Source: Bactrocera neohumeralis
Taxonomy: Eukaryota; Arthropoda; Insecta; Diptera; Tephritidae
DNA length: 64,000 nucleotides
Direction of reading: 5' to 3'
NCBI RefSeq assembly: GCF_024586455.1
Contig: NC_065919.1
Coordinates: 28,558,839 to 28,622,838, forward strand
A program made the translations under genes and the position numbers. The notes below the pieces were generated by a model. It was not told where the DNA came from, did not search any database, and worked only from the letters and a program-made list of their open reading frames with translations. Below are positions 49,644 through 60,179 of the stretch, piece by piece; the stretch's first letter is position 1, and every line of letters begins with the position of its first letter.

Positions 49644-50142
49644 TATATACTGAAAAAAATCAAACTTTATTTACTAATCTACTTACTATATATAATTATA
49701 AAATTGTTCGAAAAAATGGCACTTTCTCATTTCTAGGCAAAAGAAATTCAATACGATATCAACTACATAGTATGTCTGAAAATTGTTATCTATCGATAAC
49801 ATTAATAAATATCGATATCAGTATAAATTGCGTTAATTTTATTATATCGAGATAAAAAAATTCAACATTTTATCAACTAAGCGTGGATGAAAAAGTAAAA
49901 GTTCTTTATAAAATTTTAACTAAATATTTAAACTTATTATTAGATTATTCTAATTTTCTACTATCCTTAGAAACACGTTGCAAACTTTTGAATGCCAGCC
50001 GTAATTCTATATTCAGTATCTAATTTAATGCGACAGTTCGGTGTCATATTGGGCTCGAGCTTCACACAAAGGAGATTGTACCGACCCAGAAAAATACTTT
50101 TGCTGATTCTGTTTACTCGCACAGTGTCAATGGCCCAGTCCG

Positions 50143-51111
50143 GTTACTCAAGAAAACACAGAGAACAAAGGCGAGCGATATTTGCATGGTTGATATTTTC
50201 AAGATCAACTGGTTTCTAAGATTATTCTGCTTTAAGTTAAAATATACATACATACATATGTTTCAAGTGAATAGGAGTGCAATAAGAAATATTGGAGTTA
50301 CGTTCAGCTCAAAAAATGCCATTTTGATGTAAAATATAATCACGAAAGAAAAACGGTTTGCAAAAAAAGAAATAATAATAGTATCAAAATGTATGAAGGC
50401 ACCCCCCTCATCTCCGATAGCTTTATCACAGTTACGCCAGTCTGGGCAAGTCGTAAATGCCTTCGCGCATCGCTGTCGAAGGTGAACGGTTTGGACTTGA
50501 ACTTGACAATAATGGTTGCTTCATCATCTTCGTACTTTGCATTTATGTATATCATCTATTAAGTCGTATACATACTTGTGTATATAGTATATATGTATGT
50601 ATGCATATTTTTTTTGTTTGTTTTAAATTTTGTTATGATTTGCATTTTCAAGACGCTTATCGCTGCTTACAAAATGCGGAACTTTAAACTTTGCACTTTT
50701 TCTAAAGCTAAAGACAATTATTAGTCTCTGCTAGTACTCAACGGCGTCTTAATTAAATAATTATATAAACATATGTATGTAATAATATGCGCATACATAC
50801 ATATATATATACACATACATACATATGTATAGTTAATAGTACTCAAGTGGAAGTCGTGTCGAATTTTGCCTTCGTTGCTTTGCGCTTTTTGCGTTTTTGC
50901 CGGCTCTCGCGTGCGCTTTGTAGGACGCAGCTTTGAAATTAATGACTCGCAACAATTGGTGTCAGTACTTCTCGGAATGTGCGGACTTGAGTTAACAAGT
51001 AATCAACGTGATTTCACCACCCACAAATTACTTTCGTGCCTAGTTATAATTACAAGCACACGATGTTGCAGCAACAAATGCTTCTACTATGAGACAAGTT
51101 TGAATTCTATA
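50143..51111. other. Unique DNA right of the duplication, no gene assigned
   Basis: Two patches stand out from the AT background. The first, 50400-50545, has a minus-strand frame reading AKYEDDEATIIVKFKSKPF. The second, 50850-51010, is GC-richer and has no frame I recognise. Between them are TACATA microsatellites. No acceptor or donor pair supports a gene. Confidence 0.4.
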
Positions 51112-51167
51112 TTGTAGGATATCACGTGTTATGTGAAAGAGTTCACATAACACGTGATATCCTACAA
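51112..51167. repeat. Perfect 26-bp hairpin with a 4-nt loop
   Basis: The arm 51112-51137 (starting TTGTAGGATATCACGTG) is exactly repeated in inverse at 51142-51167; the loop is AGAG. Each arm contains CACGTG. No surrounding element explains it. Confidence 0.9.
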
Positions 51168-51484
51168 GCAATCTAAAGCTTAGTTATTTATTGCTCTTCA
51201 ATGATAATTTCTTTGATTTGAGACTAAATTGTAATATTTTGGAGTCGAATTGATAGACAAGAAAGCTTTTCTTAGCGGAAAAATAATACAAGTATCTTTT
51301 AAAATTTCTTCCAGGAACAGTATGAAACTTTCTTATGTTGTAACAACACACACTCGTCTCCAATGTTTGGGTTCGTAGCTGCTATTACAACCTTCAGTTA
51401 CACCGATTTTTTTTACCGATGCATATAGCATGTAATATGATTGAATAGAAATAATTGTTAAAAATGAATGGCGGTTTTTTCCAC

Positions 51485-51790
51485 TATTACACACTGAACA
51501 GGATATATTCAGTTTGCCACGATGTTTGTTAATGTCATTGACCAACGTGACGGGCTAATTCGATTTATTCAGGTCTCTTTATCTGTCCGTCGGTATATAG
51601 GCGAACTAGTCCATTAGTTTTTGAGATATTGATCCGAAATTTAATACACGCCCTTTTCTCTCCAGTAAGCTGCCCATTTGCCGGAACCGTCGATATTTGA
51701 TCATTATAGCATATAACTGCCACACAAACTGACCGATCCAAATCAAGTTTTTGTATGGAAAACGTGTTTGCTAGATACATATCTACACAA
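51485..51790. repeat. Diverged reverse copy of the ATACCCTGTTCAGGGTAT repeat
   Basis: Shows, in reverse orientation and order, the same blocks as 3830-4286: CTGAACAGGATAT end, CTGTCCGTCGG block, AGCATATAACTGCCACACAA. Strongly diverged. Confidence 0.6.
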
Positions 51791-52452
51791 AATTTGGCCC
51801 GGATTATTGTCCAAAGCCAAGCTATAATCTTATAATCTCTGAATAAACTGTTTAGATTGGACCACTATAGCTTATATGTAGCTGCAATACGAACTGATCG
51901 ATCAAAACCAAATTCTTGTGTGGAAAACTTTTTTATTTGTTAACGGTATTATAGCTTCGGTCAAACGTAAATCACGTTTTTATGTTTTTTTAATATTTAA
52001 GCTACCTCTGTCATTGAAATACAAGGTTGGTGCAATAATTCTCACATACTGTCCAACAAATACATATCTCAAGTCTTCATCGTTGAACGTTCTTAGTGAC
52101 CAAAAATTTGTCAAAGAACGAACTCCGCTTAGTTTTTTCTGACAGACTTTATTAAGTAGACGACATTGGCATTGGTTAATCCTCCAACCAAAGCAATGCT
52201 GTCAATCAAATGCTTGCTTGAAATCATTTTAATACCGTTTTTTGCAATACTTTGACACTGAGAATTCATAAACTGTGGATTTAGACTCCGGGTACGGTCT
52301 TCCTGAAGAATTGGTAAGAACTATGCAGGATTTTTGGAAGGGATATTTTCGAAATGTACAAGATGCTTTATAAACTTTTCAAAAACCTCCACAAAAGACT
52401 TGTATACTCCAAAGCACAACCTGTACGAACGACTAAGCCAAAATCTACATAA
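51791..52452. other. Gene-free interval
   Basis: AT-rich DNA between the reverse repeat and the mariner. A plus-strand frame at 51918-52142 has no recognisable domain. Nothing else was seen. Confidence 0.5.
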
Positions 52453-52454
52453 TA

Positions 52455-55084
52455 CAAGGTGCGTTCCGAAGTAAACAGGACTTACAAAAAAAACAGAACA
52501 AATGGTTTTTTCGGCAAAATCAATTTATTTCATTCAAAATAGTCTCCATCTGCTTCAATACAGCTTTTTGCACGGTCCAAAAGCATGTCGAACGAGTGTT
52601 TTAGCTCGTTGGCCGGTATGACCGCCAGTATGCCGGTGCAAGCCTTTGAATGGCCTCTACGTCTGCATAACGCTTTCCTTTCATGGGCAAATGCATTTTT
52701 CCGAAAAATAAGTAGTCGCACGGTGCCATACCAGGTGAATACGGGGAGTGGTTAATGGTTAAAATGTGATATTTGGTCAAATAATCGGTATTGGATTCTA
52801 GCAATTTTTCGTCGTCAGTCAATTTGTGCAGAACAAACCGTGCACACACCTCTCGTAAGCCCAAATGTTCGGTCAAAATGTGATAAATCGATGTTTTGGA
52901 GATGTTCATCTATTTCCATGAATATCAATGATGATTTCGGCTGATTTTTGATTTCCGGTGATCACGGATTTTGATTGGCCCACATGTTGATCTTCATCTT
53001 TGTCCTCACGACCACTTTGAAAACGTTGAAACCACTCGTGCAATCATCGCCATAAACTTGTTTTATCAATTGAAATGTTTCGGTAAAAGTTTTACCAATT
53101 TTAAAACAAAATTTAATGTTGGCTCTTTGTCCGAAGCTCATTTTCGCACCGATAACACAAACATACTGACACTTAAGACGCAATAACTTCACTTCCAATC
53201 AATGAAATGTTATGAAATTCTCACTGGACAATCGATAAAGATAGCAGATTCTAACGCACCAGTCGACATACAGTTACGGACAATAAAATAGAATCAAAGG
53301 TGTTGCTTTGAAACAATGGCATAATTTTTTTGAAATTTTTCATCTATGTAATAACTTTTCTGCATAATAACAAAGGCAATAATATGTAGTTTTAAAAGAG
53401 AGGAAAAGATAGCATTTGGGGTACTCACAACCCGTCGTAAAGCATCGTAAAATTATAAATTTTTACACTTGTTTAAAATTTACAATTCTCAATGCTATGT
53501 TTTCGAATCGTTATAACTTATAACTTTATGAGACTTGTGAAAACCCTAATTGTTGAGTTTTACAATTAACTGTAATTTAAAAAGTGTAAATAATGTGCCT
53601 CGTGCTTAGTGACAAAATAATAGAATCAATAGCGAAATGAATTCATAAACGAAGAATATTGAATTCAAAAAGCGTAATAAGTAGTTATATTAACTTAATT
53701 AGATCTGTAGAATGAATAATTGAATCAATTATGAATTTATTTAAAAAATGAGTCGAGCAAAACATTGCTTAGAGAAGGAAAGATTGTGCGTCCAAAATTT
53801 TGCAAGGAATGAATCACGCGTAAAGCAAACATATGAAATATGTCTCAAATATTTGTGTTTGGTGCCTTAAAATTTCTGAAAAAATATTGAAAAAATAGGC
53901 CGATCACAAAAAAATGACTGCGCAAGTCGTTCGAAATATTGCATGATTGCCGATGTGCGTACCGTTTAAGGCCTCTGCAGCCATTCAATAAGAATTATAT
54001 GCAAAAATTTCTTCAAGAACAGTAAGAAGACGACTTGTGGAGAAAAATTGCTTTGGCACATGGTCCCGAAAGGTGCCAATGCTGAGATAACGGCATAGAT
54101 ACAATTGTATTCAGTTTGCAAAACGACACATTATTTAGGGCGGAGCTGAAAATTAAGAAAAAATGATTCGACATTTTATGGTCTCAATGAAAAATTAATA
54201 TGATAGGAAATGATAGTTACGCGTGAGTCCGACGTCCAAAAAACAAAGAAGTGTGCGTCCGCTACACGACTAGGTCCTTCAAACCCCGTGGGGGCAATAT
54301 AATGGTTTAATATTGTTTCTCATATTGTGTTCCGGGGCCTATATTTTGGATACAAGAAAACATTGACCGCCATATATACGTTAAGGTTTTAGATAAGGTC
54401 ATACTCCCAAATGCTGAATGGAATTAGCCTTGCATTTTGGCAATTGCAACAAGAAAGCGACCCGAAACATACTTCGGGTCTTGCAAAAAATGGTTTTCAG
54501 TTCATGGTGCTAGCGTTATGGCTTGGCCAGAGTAATCAGCAGATCTGAATCTCATCAAAAACTTACGGAAAATTGTTAAGGAAAATATTGCACCCTTAAA
54601 CCGAAAAATAAAGCAGGATTCTGAGAGAAGGTACAAAGGTCTGGTATTCTGTTCCACAGAACACTTTCGGTAGCCTAATTAGGTCTATGCCTAGAAGATG
54701 TGCATCGGTATTAGACGATTAAGAATACACTACAATGTACTACCAATTTTTCTATTAGTTCCCTTAAAAAAATATTTTTTTTAATGTAAAAGATTTTGAT
54801 TCTATTTTTTTGTCCATCGAATTTTTGAAATATATTCTTTGCCTTTGTTTTTGTAATATTTATGAATTGTTTTTTTCCAATATTTTTACTGCTACCAATA
54901 GCACTTGATGTGAAGTACATAATAAAAATATAACTTAGTTGAATTTAAATCAAATTCATAATTTTTTTGAGAAAGGAAAATTAGTACCATGAATGATTCT
55001 ATTTTATTGTCCGTAACTATATACTTGTAGATGGCGCCACCAGGAGGCGCTAGATTCAAAAAATTTACTTTGGAACACACCTTG
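52455..55084 (-). pseudogene. Mariner element interrupted by a Tc1-like insertion
   Basis: The ends CAAGGTGCGTTCCGAAGTAA (52455) and the inverse of CAAGGTGTGTTCCAAAGTAA (ending 55084) are flanked by TA. On the minus strand the transposase starts near 53141 with MSFGQRANIKFCFKIGKTFT and LIKQVYGDDC. It later shows KTSIYHILTEHLGL and HSPYSPGMAPCDYLFFGKMH. The middle, with the first two catalytic Asp residues, is deleted. The Tc1-like element at 53271-55019 sits in its 5' untranslated region. Confidence 0.88.
53271..55019 (+). pseudogene. Tc1-like element nested in the mariner, 1749 bp, inactive
   Basis: Ends CAGTTACGGACAATAAAATA (53271) and, inverted, TATTTTATTGTCCGTAACT (to 55019), with TA on both sides. 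The plus strand has a transposase broken by many frameshifts. Readable pieces include MSRAKHCLEKERLCVQNFAR (53747), WGQYNG within a GGGNIMVWG-like block (about 54288) and an SADLNLIENLWKIVKENIAP-like block (about 54540-54595). It belongs to a different family from the Tc1-like copies in the tandem duplication. Confidence 0.85.
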
Positions 55085-55086
55085 TA

Positions 55087-55950
55087 ATGCTTGTCGTTAA
55101 GAATATTTGAGCGTAATTTGAAAACATACTGTGAGGAAGTCAATTAGTAAGACTAGTATGCTTTTGGAAGACAGCACGAATTAAATTTAGTGTGCATAAA
55201 GTTGTGTTCGATCAGAAAATTAGGCATCAATAATCTAAGTAAAAGCTTCGTTGATACCCTATCTCTTCAAAAAATGGCAGAAGAGCTTCCATGAACATAC
55301 AATTTTAATTGTAGCTTAAAGAATTAAGTAAGTGTGTGTCTCTTAGTGACGACTTAAAACCGCTTCCACGATTCACGCTCAAAAAACTATTTGCGGAATA
55401 TTTTATGGTGCGGTAACAACAATAGCCGACGATTTAGTCTTACTTGTTAGAACCGACGCAATAAAACTAAAAAAGTTGTTTTAGTTTAGAAACGAACACA
55501 ACAATCACAAATATTTTTTTAGAATATGCATGTGTACATAAATACGAGTATATATTTTTTGTATTTGTAATACTTTACTAATTATGGAAGCATTAACCTC
55601 GCTTATGCTATTCCGCGAACGCTGGCTGATTAGAAACAAGTTTGCCCAATGCGAATGTTAGCAAAACGAAAACAAGCTAATATTTTTAATTTGTTGTTTT
55701 TGCTGTTGTTTTTTCTTGCCACTTACTTCAATCGTTGGTGTGGAAAATACGGTTTTAATCGTTTCTCGGCATAATTTCCTTTCGTTATCCACCAATATTT
55801 GGTTCTTTTTCACAATTCGCTTTTACACAGTTTTTCTTTGCTTCATCTTGCGTACGAAAACCAGTTTGAAACGCCGCTAAAAACTTTTTCATTTCAGCTT
55901 TTGGCATGTCGAGTCGCGCTTAACTAATCAGTCCAACGCCAGCCACCGAG
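55087..55950. promoter_or_regulatory. Cerk: Upstream region / 5' UTR of ceramide kinase
   Basis: No gene of its own. The last 300 bases are somewhat richer in GC, and the bases just before ATG 55951 (CAGCCACCGAG) look like a 5' UTR. No TATA box or initiator could be chosen with confidence. Confidence 0.4.
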
Positions 55951-58900
55951 ATGACGCAGAGCAGCACGGACTTCACGCAGTTCTCCGCTGCACACAACAA
56001 TACAAATGCCGCAAGCCACAAAGAGAGGGAGGCAGCTGCCGCAGCGCCAACAGCGAGACCCATAGTCAGCAGCCAAAATTGTGATATTCTCCTAAACAAC
56101 TTTCAAATCAAGAAGAAACGGTATCGCGTCTTGCTCAACTATGACCACATCGTTTGGGAGCGACTGCAGACAAAGCGCAACAGCGACGCGGACGCTGAGG
56201 GCAACTTCAAGCAAGGTGAGTTAATATCATTACAAAAAAAAATAATAATAATTAAAAGCGTTCTAAACACATTAATATTTTGTTTTTCTTATTGTTGTTG
56301 TTACTTAGGCTTAGTCTATGGCAAGAACACGAATGTGTTGCATATAAACGAGCTAATCAGAGTGAGCAAGGGCAACACCAAGTCGGCGGCATTGCATATT
56401 GCAGCGCCGCAGCCAATGGCTGAGTTCGATGCACACAGCGCAGGCGAACAAAAACAACAACACAGCAGTACGCCACCCACTGAACAGTATCTTGCCTTGT
56501 CATACGCCGCGCGCATCATCAACTCAGAGACAGACTGCAACTGCTGGGATGTGCACAAGCTGGTGCTCTATAACGCCGATGCGTATGTGGTGCGGCAATG
56601 GCACGCGCTGCTCAATAAAATGCTCGCGAATACGGCGCCAACGCGTCTGCGTGTGCGCCGCTTACTGGTCTTCATCAATCCGTATGGCGGACGTCAGCGC
56701 GGCTTGCAGGTCTACGAACGCCACTGTAAACCGCTGTTTCAATTGGCTGGAATCGACGCGTCCTGCATTATATCGCAGCGTTCGAATCAGATACGCGACA
56801 TACTGTTGAGTCATGATTTGTCGCCGTTCGACGCGGTTTGCTGTGTTGGTGGCGACGGCACAGTGGCAGAGGTAATTAACGGGCTCATCTTTCGCGCGAT
56901 ATGCGATGCGGGCATGGATGCGCGCCAGCCGCTGTATGTGCCGAAGCCAACGCTGCCCGTGGCCATTATACCAGCGGGTAGTACGGATACGGTCGCGTAC
57001 AGCCTGCACGGCACATCGGATGTGCGCACCGCGGCGATACATTTGATTTTGGGTCAGCGGCGCGGTGTGGACATTTGTAGCGTGCGCAATCGTGAAGGCG
57101 TCATACGCTTCTGCGCCAGTGTATTATCCTACGGCTATTTGGGCGATGTGGCGGCGAAGAGCGAGCGTTATCGTTGGCTGGGTACGAAGCGCTATGAGTT
57201 TGCCGGTGTTAAAACGTTCCTTACCAATAACGGCTACGAAGCAGAGCTGCGCATCTTACAGCCAATAGGCGGCAACAAATTGAATGCAGTTGCGGCTGCA
57301 CACGAAGAAGGCGCGAGGTGTGAAAACGTGAGAACTACAGAGGATACGATTTGTTTTGCGAATTGTACACGCTGTGACGCGGCGTCCATTGCGCAGGCGG
57401 CGCTTGCGACGAAACGCGCTTTAATGCACAAAGGCATATTGGCGGGCGTTACTACACCGACGTCCGTTGCACGTGATGAGCTGCCCACATCTTCGAACGC
57501 TTCATTAAAGAGCTGTGAGGATAATAACGACGGCCAAAGCAATAAAACAAATTATTTGGAAGTGGCTGACACCGCTGCCGAGTTGCGCGGCGGAAAAATA
57601 TTTGCTCCTAATAGCAATGAAACTATGGACTTTGATGATACGAAGAATATAAATTTGACAGACTGTGATAATGATAGTGAAATGATGGTCGACGCAGCAG
57701 ATGGCGTGTGCGCGCCGGAAAGTAAAGTCGAAAGTGAGTGGAAAACAATAAATGGTGAATTTTTCATGATCAGTGGCGCGAATATTACCTGCGCCTGCAC
57801 GCGGAGCCCTAAAGGTGTGGCGCCCTACAGTCATCTAGGCGATGGCTATCTAGACCTGGTACTAGTGCGAAAAACCTCGCTGCTCAACAATGTACGATTG
57901 CTCTTAAACCTGACGGACCGCAGTGGTGATATTGTGAGTACCCACTGTCTATACTTTTATACCTCTGTATACTAACTTTATTGTTTGTATTTTTTTGTAG
58001 CGAAATTTACCTTTCGTTGAAACCTATCGCACCAAAAAGTTCTGCTTCCGTTCGCCTAATGCGAATCTTGTGCAAGAGTACAGCATTAGTAGTTCCTGTC
58101 AGCCGATCGCTGAAACTGCGGATGGTTATGTTGACTATGATGATGACAACGGCTTGTCGCGTTGGAACTGTGACGGAGAGGTGGTTAATGATCAGGAATT
58201 AACTATGATGTATGTATTTTACAAAAAAAAATTTAAGCAAATATGTATGTATTTCATTACATTTACTTTCGGGAGGCCGAAATCAATCTTAAACATAATG
58301 TGTAATACTGTCGAGTGGACAGTCATTAGATATATATTCGAGTGCGGTTATTTCAAGATCTTAGCTTACAAGATGTAATATCGTGCAATACTTTTTTTTG
58401 GTACTAGTCGGTGACTCTTATTTTTTGTATTTTTGTTGTTTTTTTTACAATATTACAATATATGATTACTCATCTTTTTGGTTATAAAATTTAAAAAGAC
58501 GTTTGCTTGGCAGAAATTCGTGTCGAATGCGAATGAGTTATTGCCGCGAAAAATGCACTGTTTGGTGTGGTTTGTACGCTGGTGGGAGCTTATTTACGTA
58601 GTTATTGCCGCCGAGAAGTCCTATTTTGCGGACTTCCATAAAGCCTATTTTACCAGCGGACAAAGAACATGGAGCATTGGTGGTTTATAGTGTGTCGATT
58701 TAGCATTTAGATTGAAAAATAAATCACCAGTTTTGCGAAATTATCAATTTTCTTTGTAGACACGGTTTCTATCGAACGTCCCACGTATTAAATTTGAAAT
58801 ATAAATATGTTATATTTTAAATACTGCGATTTTAAACATACAATTCTATGATTTTACTCAATGCTAATAATTTACTTGAAATTCTTCCAGTTCACATTGC

Positions 58901-59011
58901 CAATTAATCGACATCTTCATGCGTGGACCACACACATACAATAAACAGGTGAAGAGCGGTGGCAAATCCTTGCTGTGCTGCTGCTGTGGCTGCTGCCGAA
59001 GTGATGATTAA
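55951..59011 (+). CDS. Cerk: Ceramide kinase, 739 aa
   Basis: Phosphorylates ceramide to ceramide-1-phosphate at membranes. Exons: 55951-56215, 56309-57933, 58001-58209, 58891-59011 (TAA). Residues about 50-105 fit the N-terminal PH-like region (LLNNFQIKKKRYRVLL). The DAG-kinase type catalytic domain follows with NPYGG at 212-216, the nucleotide-binding GGDGT at 269-273, and PAGSTDTVAYSLHG. A low-complexity insertion rich in Asn, Asp and Thr (57280-57750) separates it from the C-terminal part (DGYLDLVLVRKTS, NLPFVE, SRWNCDGE). Exon 4 supplies HCQLIDIFMRGP, homologous to the HCQL..FARG block of vertebrate CERK, and a Cys-rich end. Intron 1 has two in-frame acceptors (56308 or 56314). Confidence 0.92.
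58210..58890. other. Cerk: Cerk intron 3, no gene
   Basis: The intron is 681 nt. An open frame at 58478-58690 has no conserved motif and was not used; splicing past it gives the conserved C-terminus. Confidence 0.65.
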
Positions 59012-60179
59012 CATAGCCATAATGCTTTGGAAGTTTTTTGACACGCGATCGAATGTAAATTATTACAAAAGTTGGTGGGTACAGCCATCGTTTGCTGTTT
59101 CATGTGGAAAACTCTGGCCAATTTACGTAGACGTCTCCTAACTTAGAGCTGAAAGTGTTGCATGTGTAGATAGGTATGAAGAAAAGTGTATAACTAAATA
59201 GGAAACAATAAGCTTTAAGCACTAAAGATTTTTAATAAATATTTGCAATATGTAATTTGAAAAATTGAAATTGATAATCGATAGCCGTTTCGTACATACA
59301 TATATACATACATATGTATATAAACATATACATATTTTAAAGTGTTACTTCTATAAACAAAAAATGAATGCCTACATATATAATTTACATATATATATTT
59401 ATATCTATTATATTTGGTTCCATTTTGTTATCATTCCTGTTCAAGTTTTAAAAATGTATACATACAGATATAAAGTATTGTAAGCCAACATTCCCAACAT
59501 TCTTAAGAGTATTAATTATTTAAAAGCTGATATTGTATAGATGTATGTGATTTATTTAGTAATTTCACGATGTTTTTTAATTATTGTTCAAAGTTTATGA
59601 AAACATATATTATTTGTAAGTTTGGTGATGTTATGGTGGCAACTGGGTATCAAACTGCTTAATTTGATTAACCGTTTATGGTTACTCGCCAATAAAGAAG
59701 CAATAAATGAGAAACAAAATAAATGAGTACATTTTATTTTTTATAATTTTTATGAGACACCTATTTACTGGCCAAAAATAAGGTACATTACTTGGTTTTA
59801 TCGCTTTAAACTTATTATACTTCTGGTAAGTAAAAGCCATCTACGCTGTTGACAATTTTTCCGGATGCCAGCTGCAGAAGCGATATAGATGAAGACGAGA
59901 TATAAACATCTCAACACGTCCCTCCTTATTCTCTCGTGTTTGCGATTACAAGGGTTAAACACTTGGTTTGGGCATTCAGATCTCCTTCCGAGCAGTTGGG
60001 AATAGAAATTTAAATGCCTTAGCAAATTTGTATTGCCCACAAGACGCTTTTCCGAATAATAAAGTCCCATATAAGGGTTCTATTTTTATGGCTTCCCAAA
60101 GTACTGCATATAGATGGTTGTCTTAGATTAGACTGATGACCCACTCAGACCAGTGTTGGTCCTTTGCGATACCAAATGG
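59012..60179. other. Cerk 3' flank with microsatellites
   Basis: AT-rich DNA with TACATA/ATATAT tracts at 59295-59400. The stretch 59800-60180 is less AT-rich and may be the degraded 3' end of the minus-strand LINE that starts at 60180, but I found no motif. Confidence 0.45.

Larger units (their letters stand above)
44941..50142. repeat. Tandem duplication unit 2 (5202 bp)
   Basis: Second copy of 39654-44940. Differences are few point changes, small indels in A/T runs and microsatellites, and lack of the retroposon. It retains about 50 bp (near 47468-47520) that the retroposon insertion replaced in unit 1. Its right edge (GGCCCAGTCCG at 50132-50142) continues into unique DNA. Confidence 0.95.

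Noticed and set aside
58478..58690. Open frame in Cerk intron 3 as an exon
   Set aside because: It has no family similarity. Splicing 58209 to 58891 is in phase and gives the conserved HCQL block and the stop.
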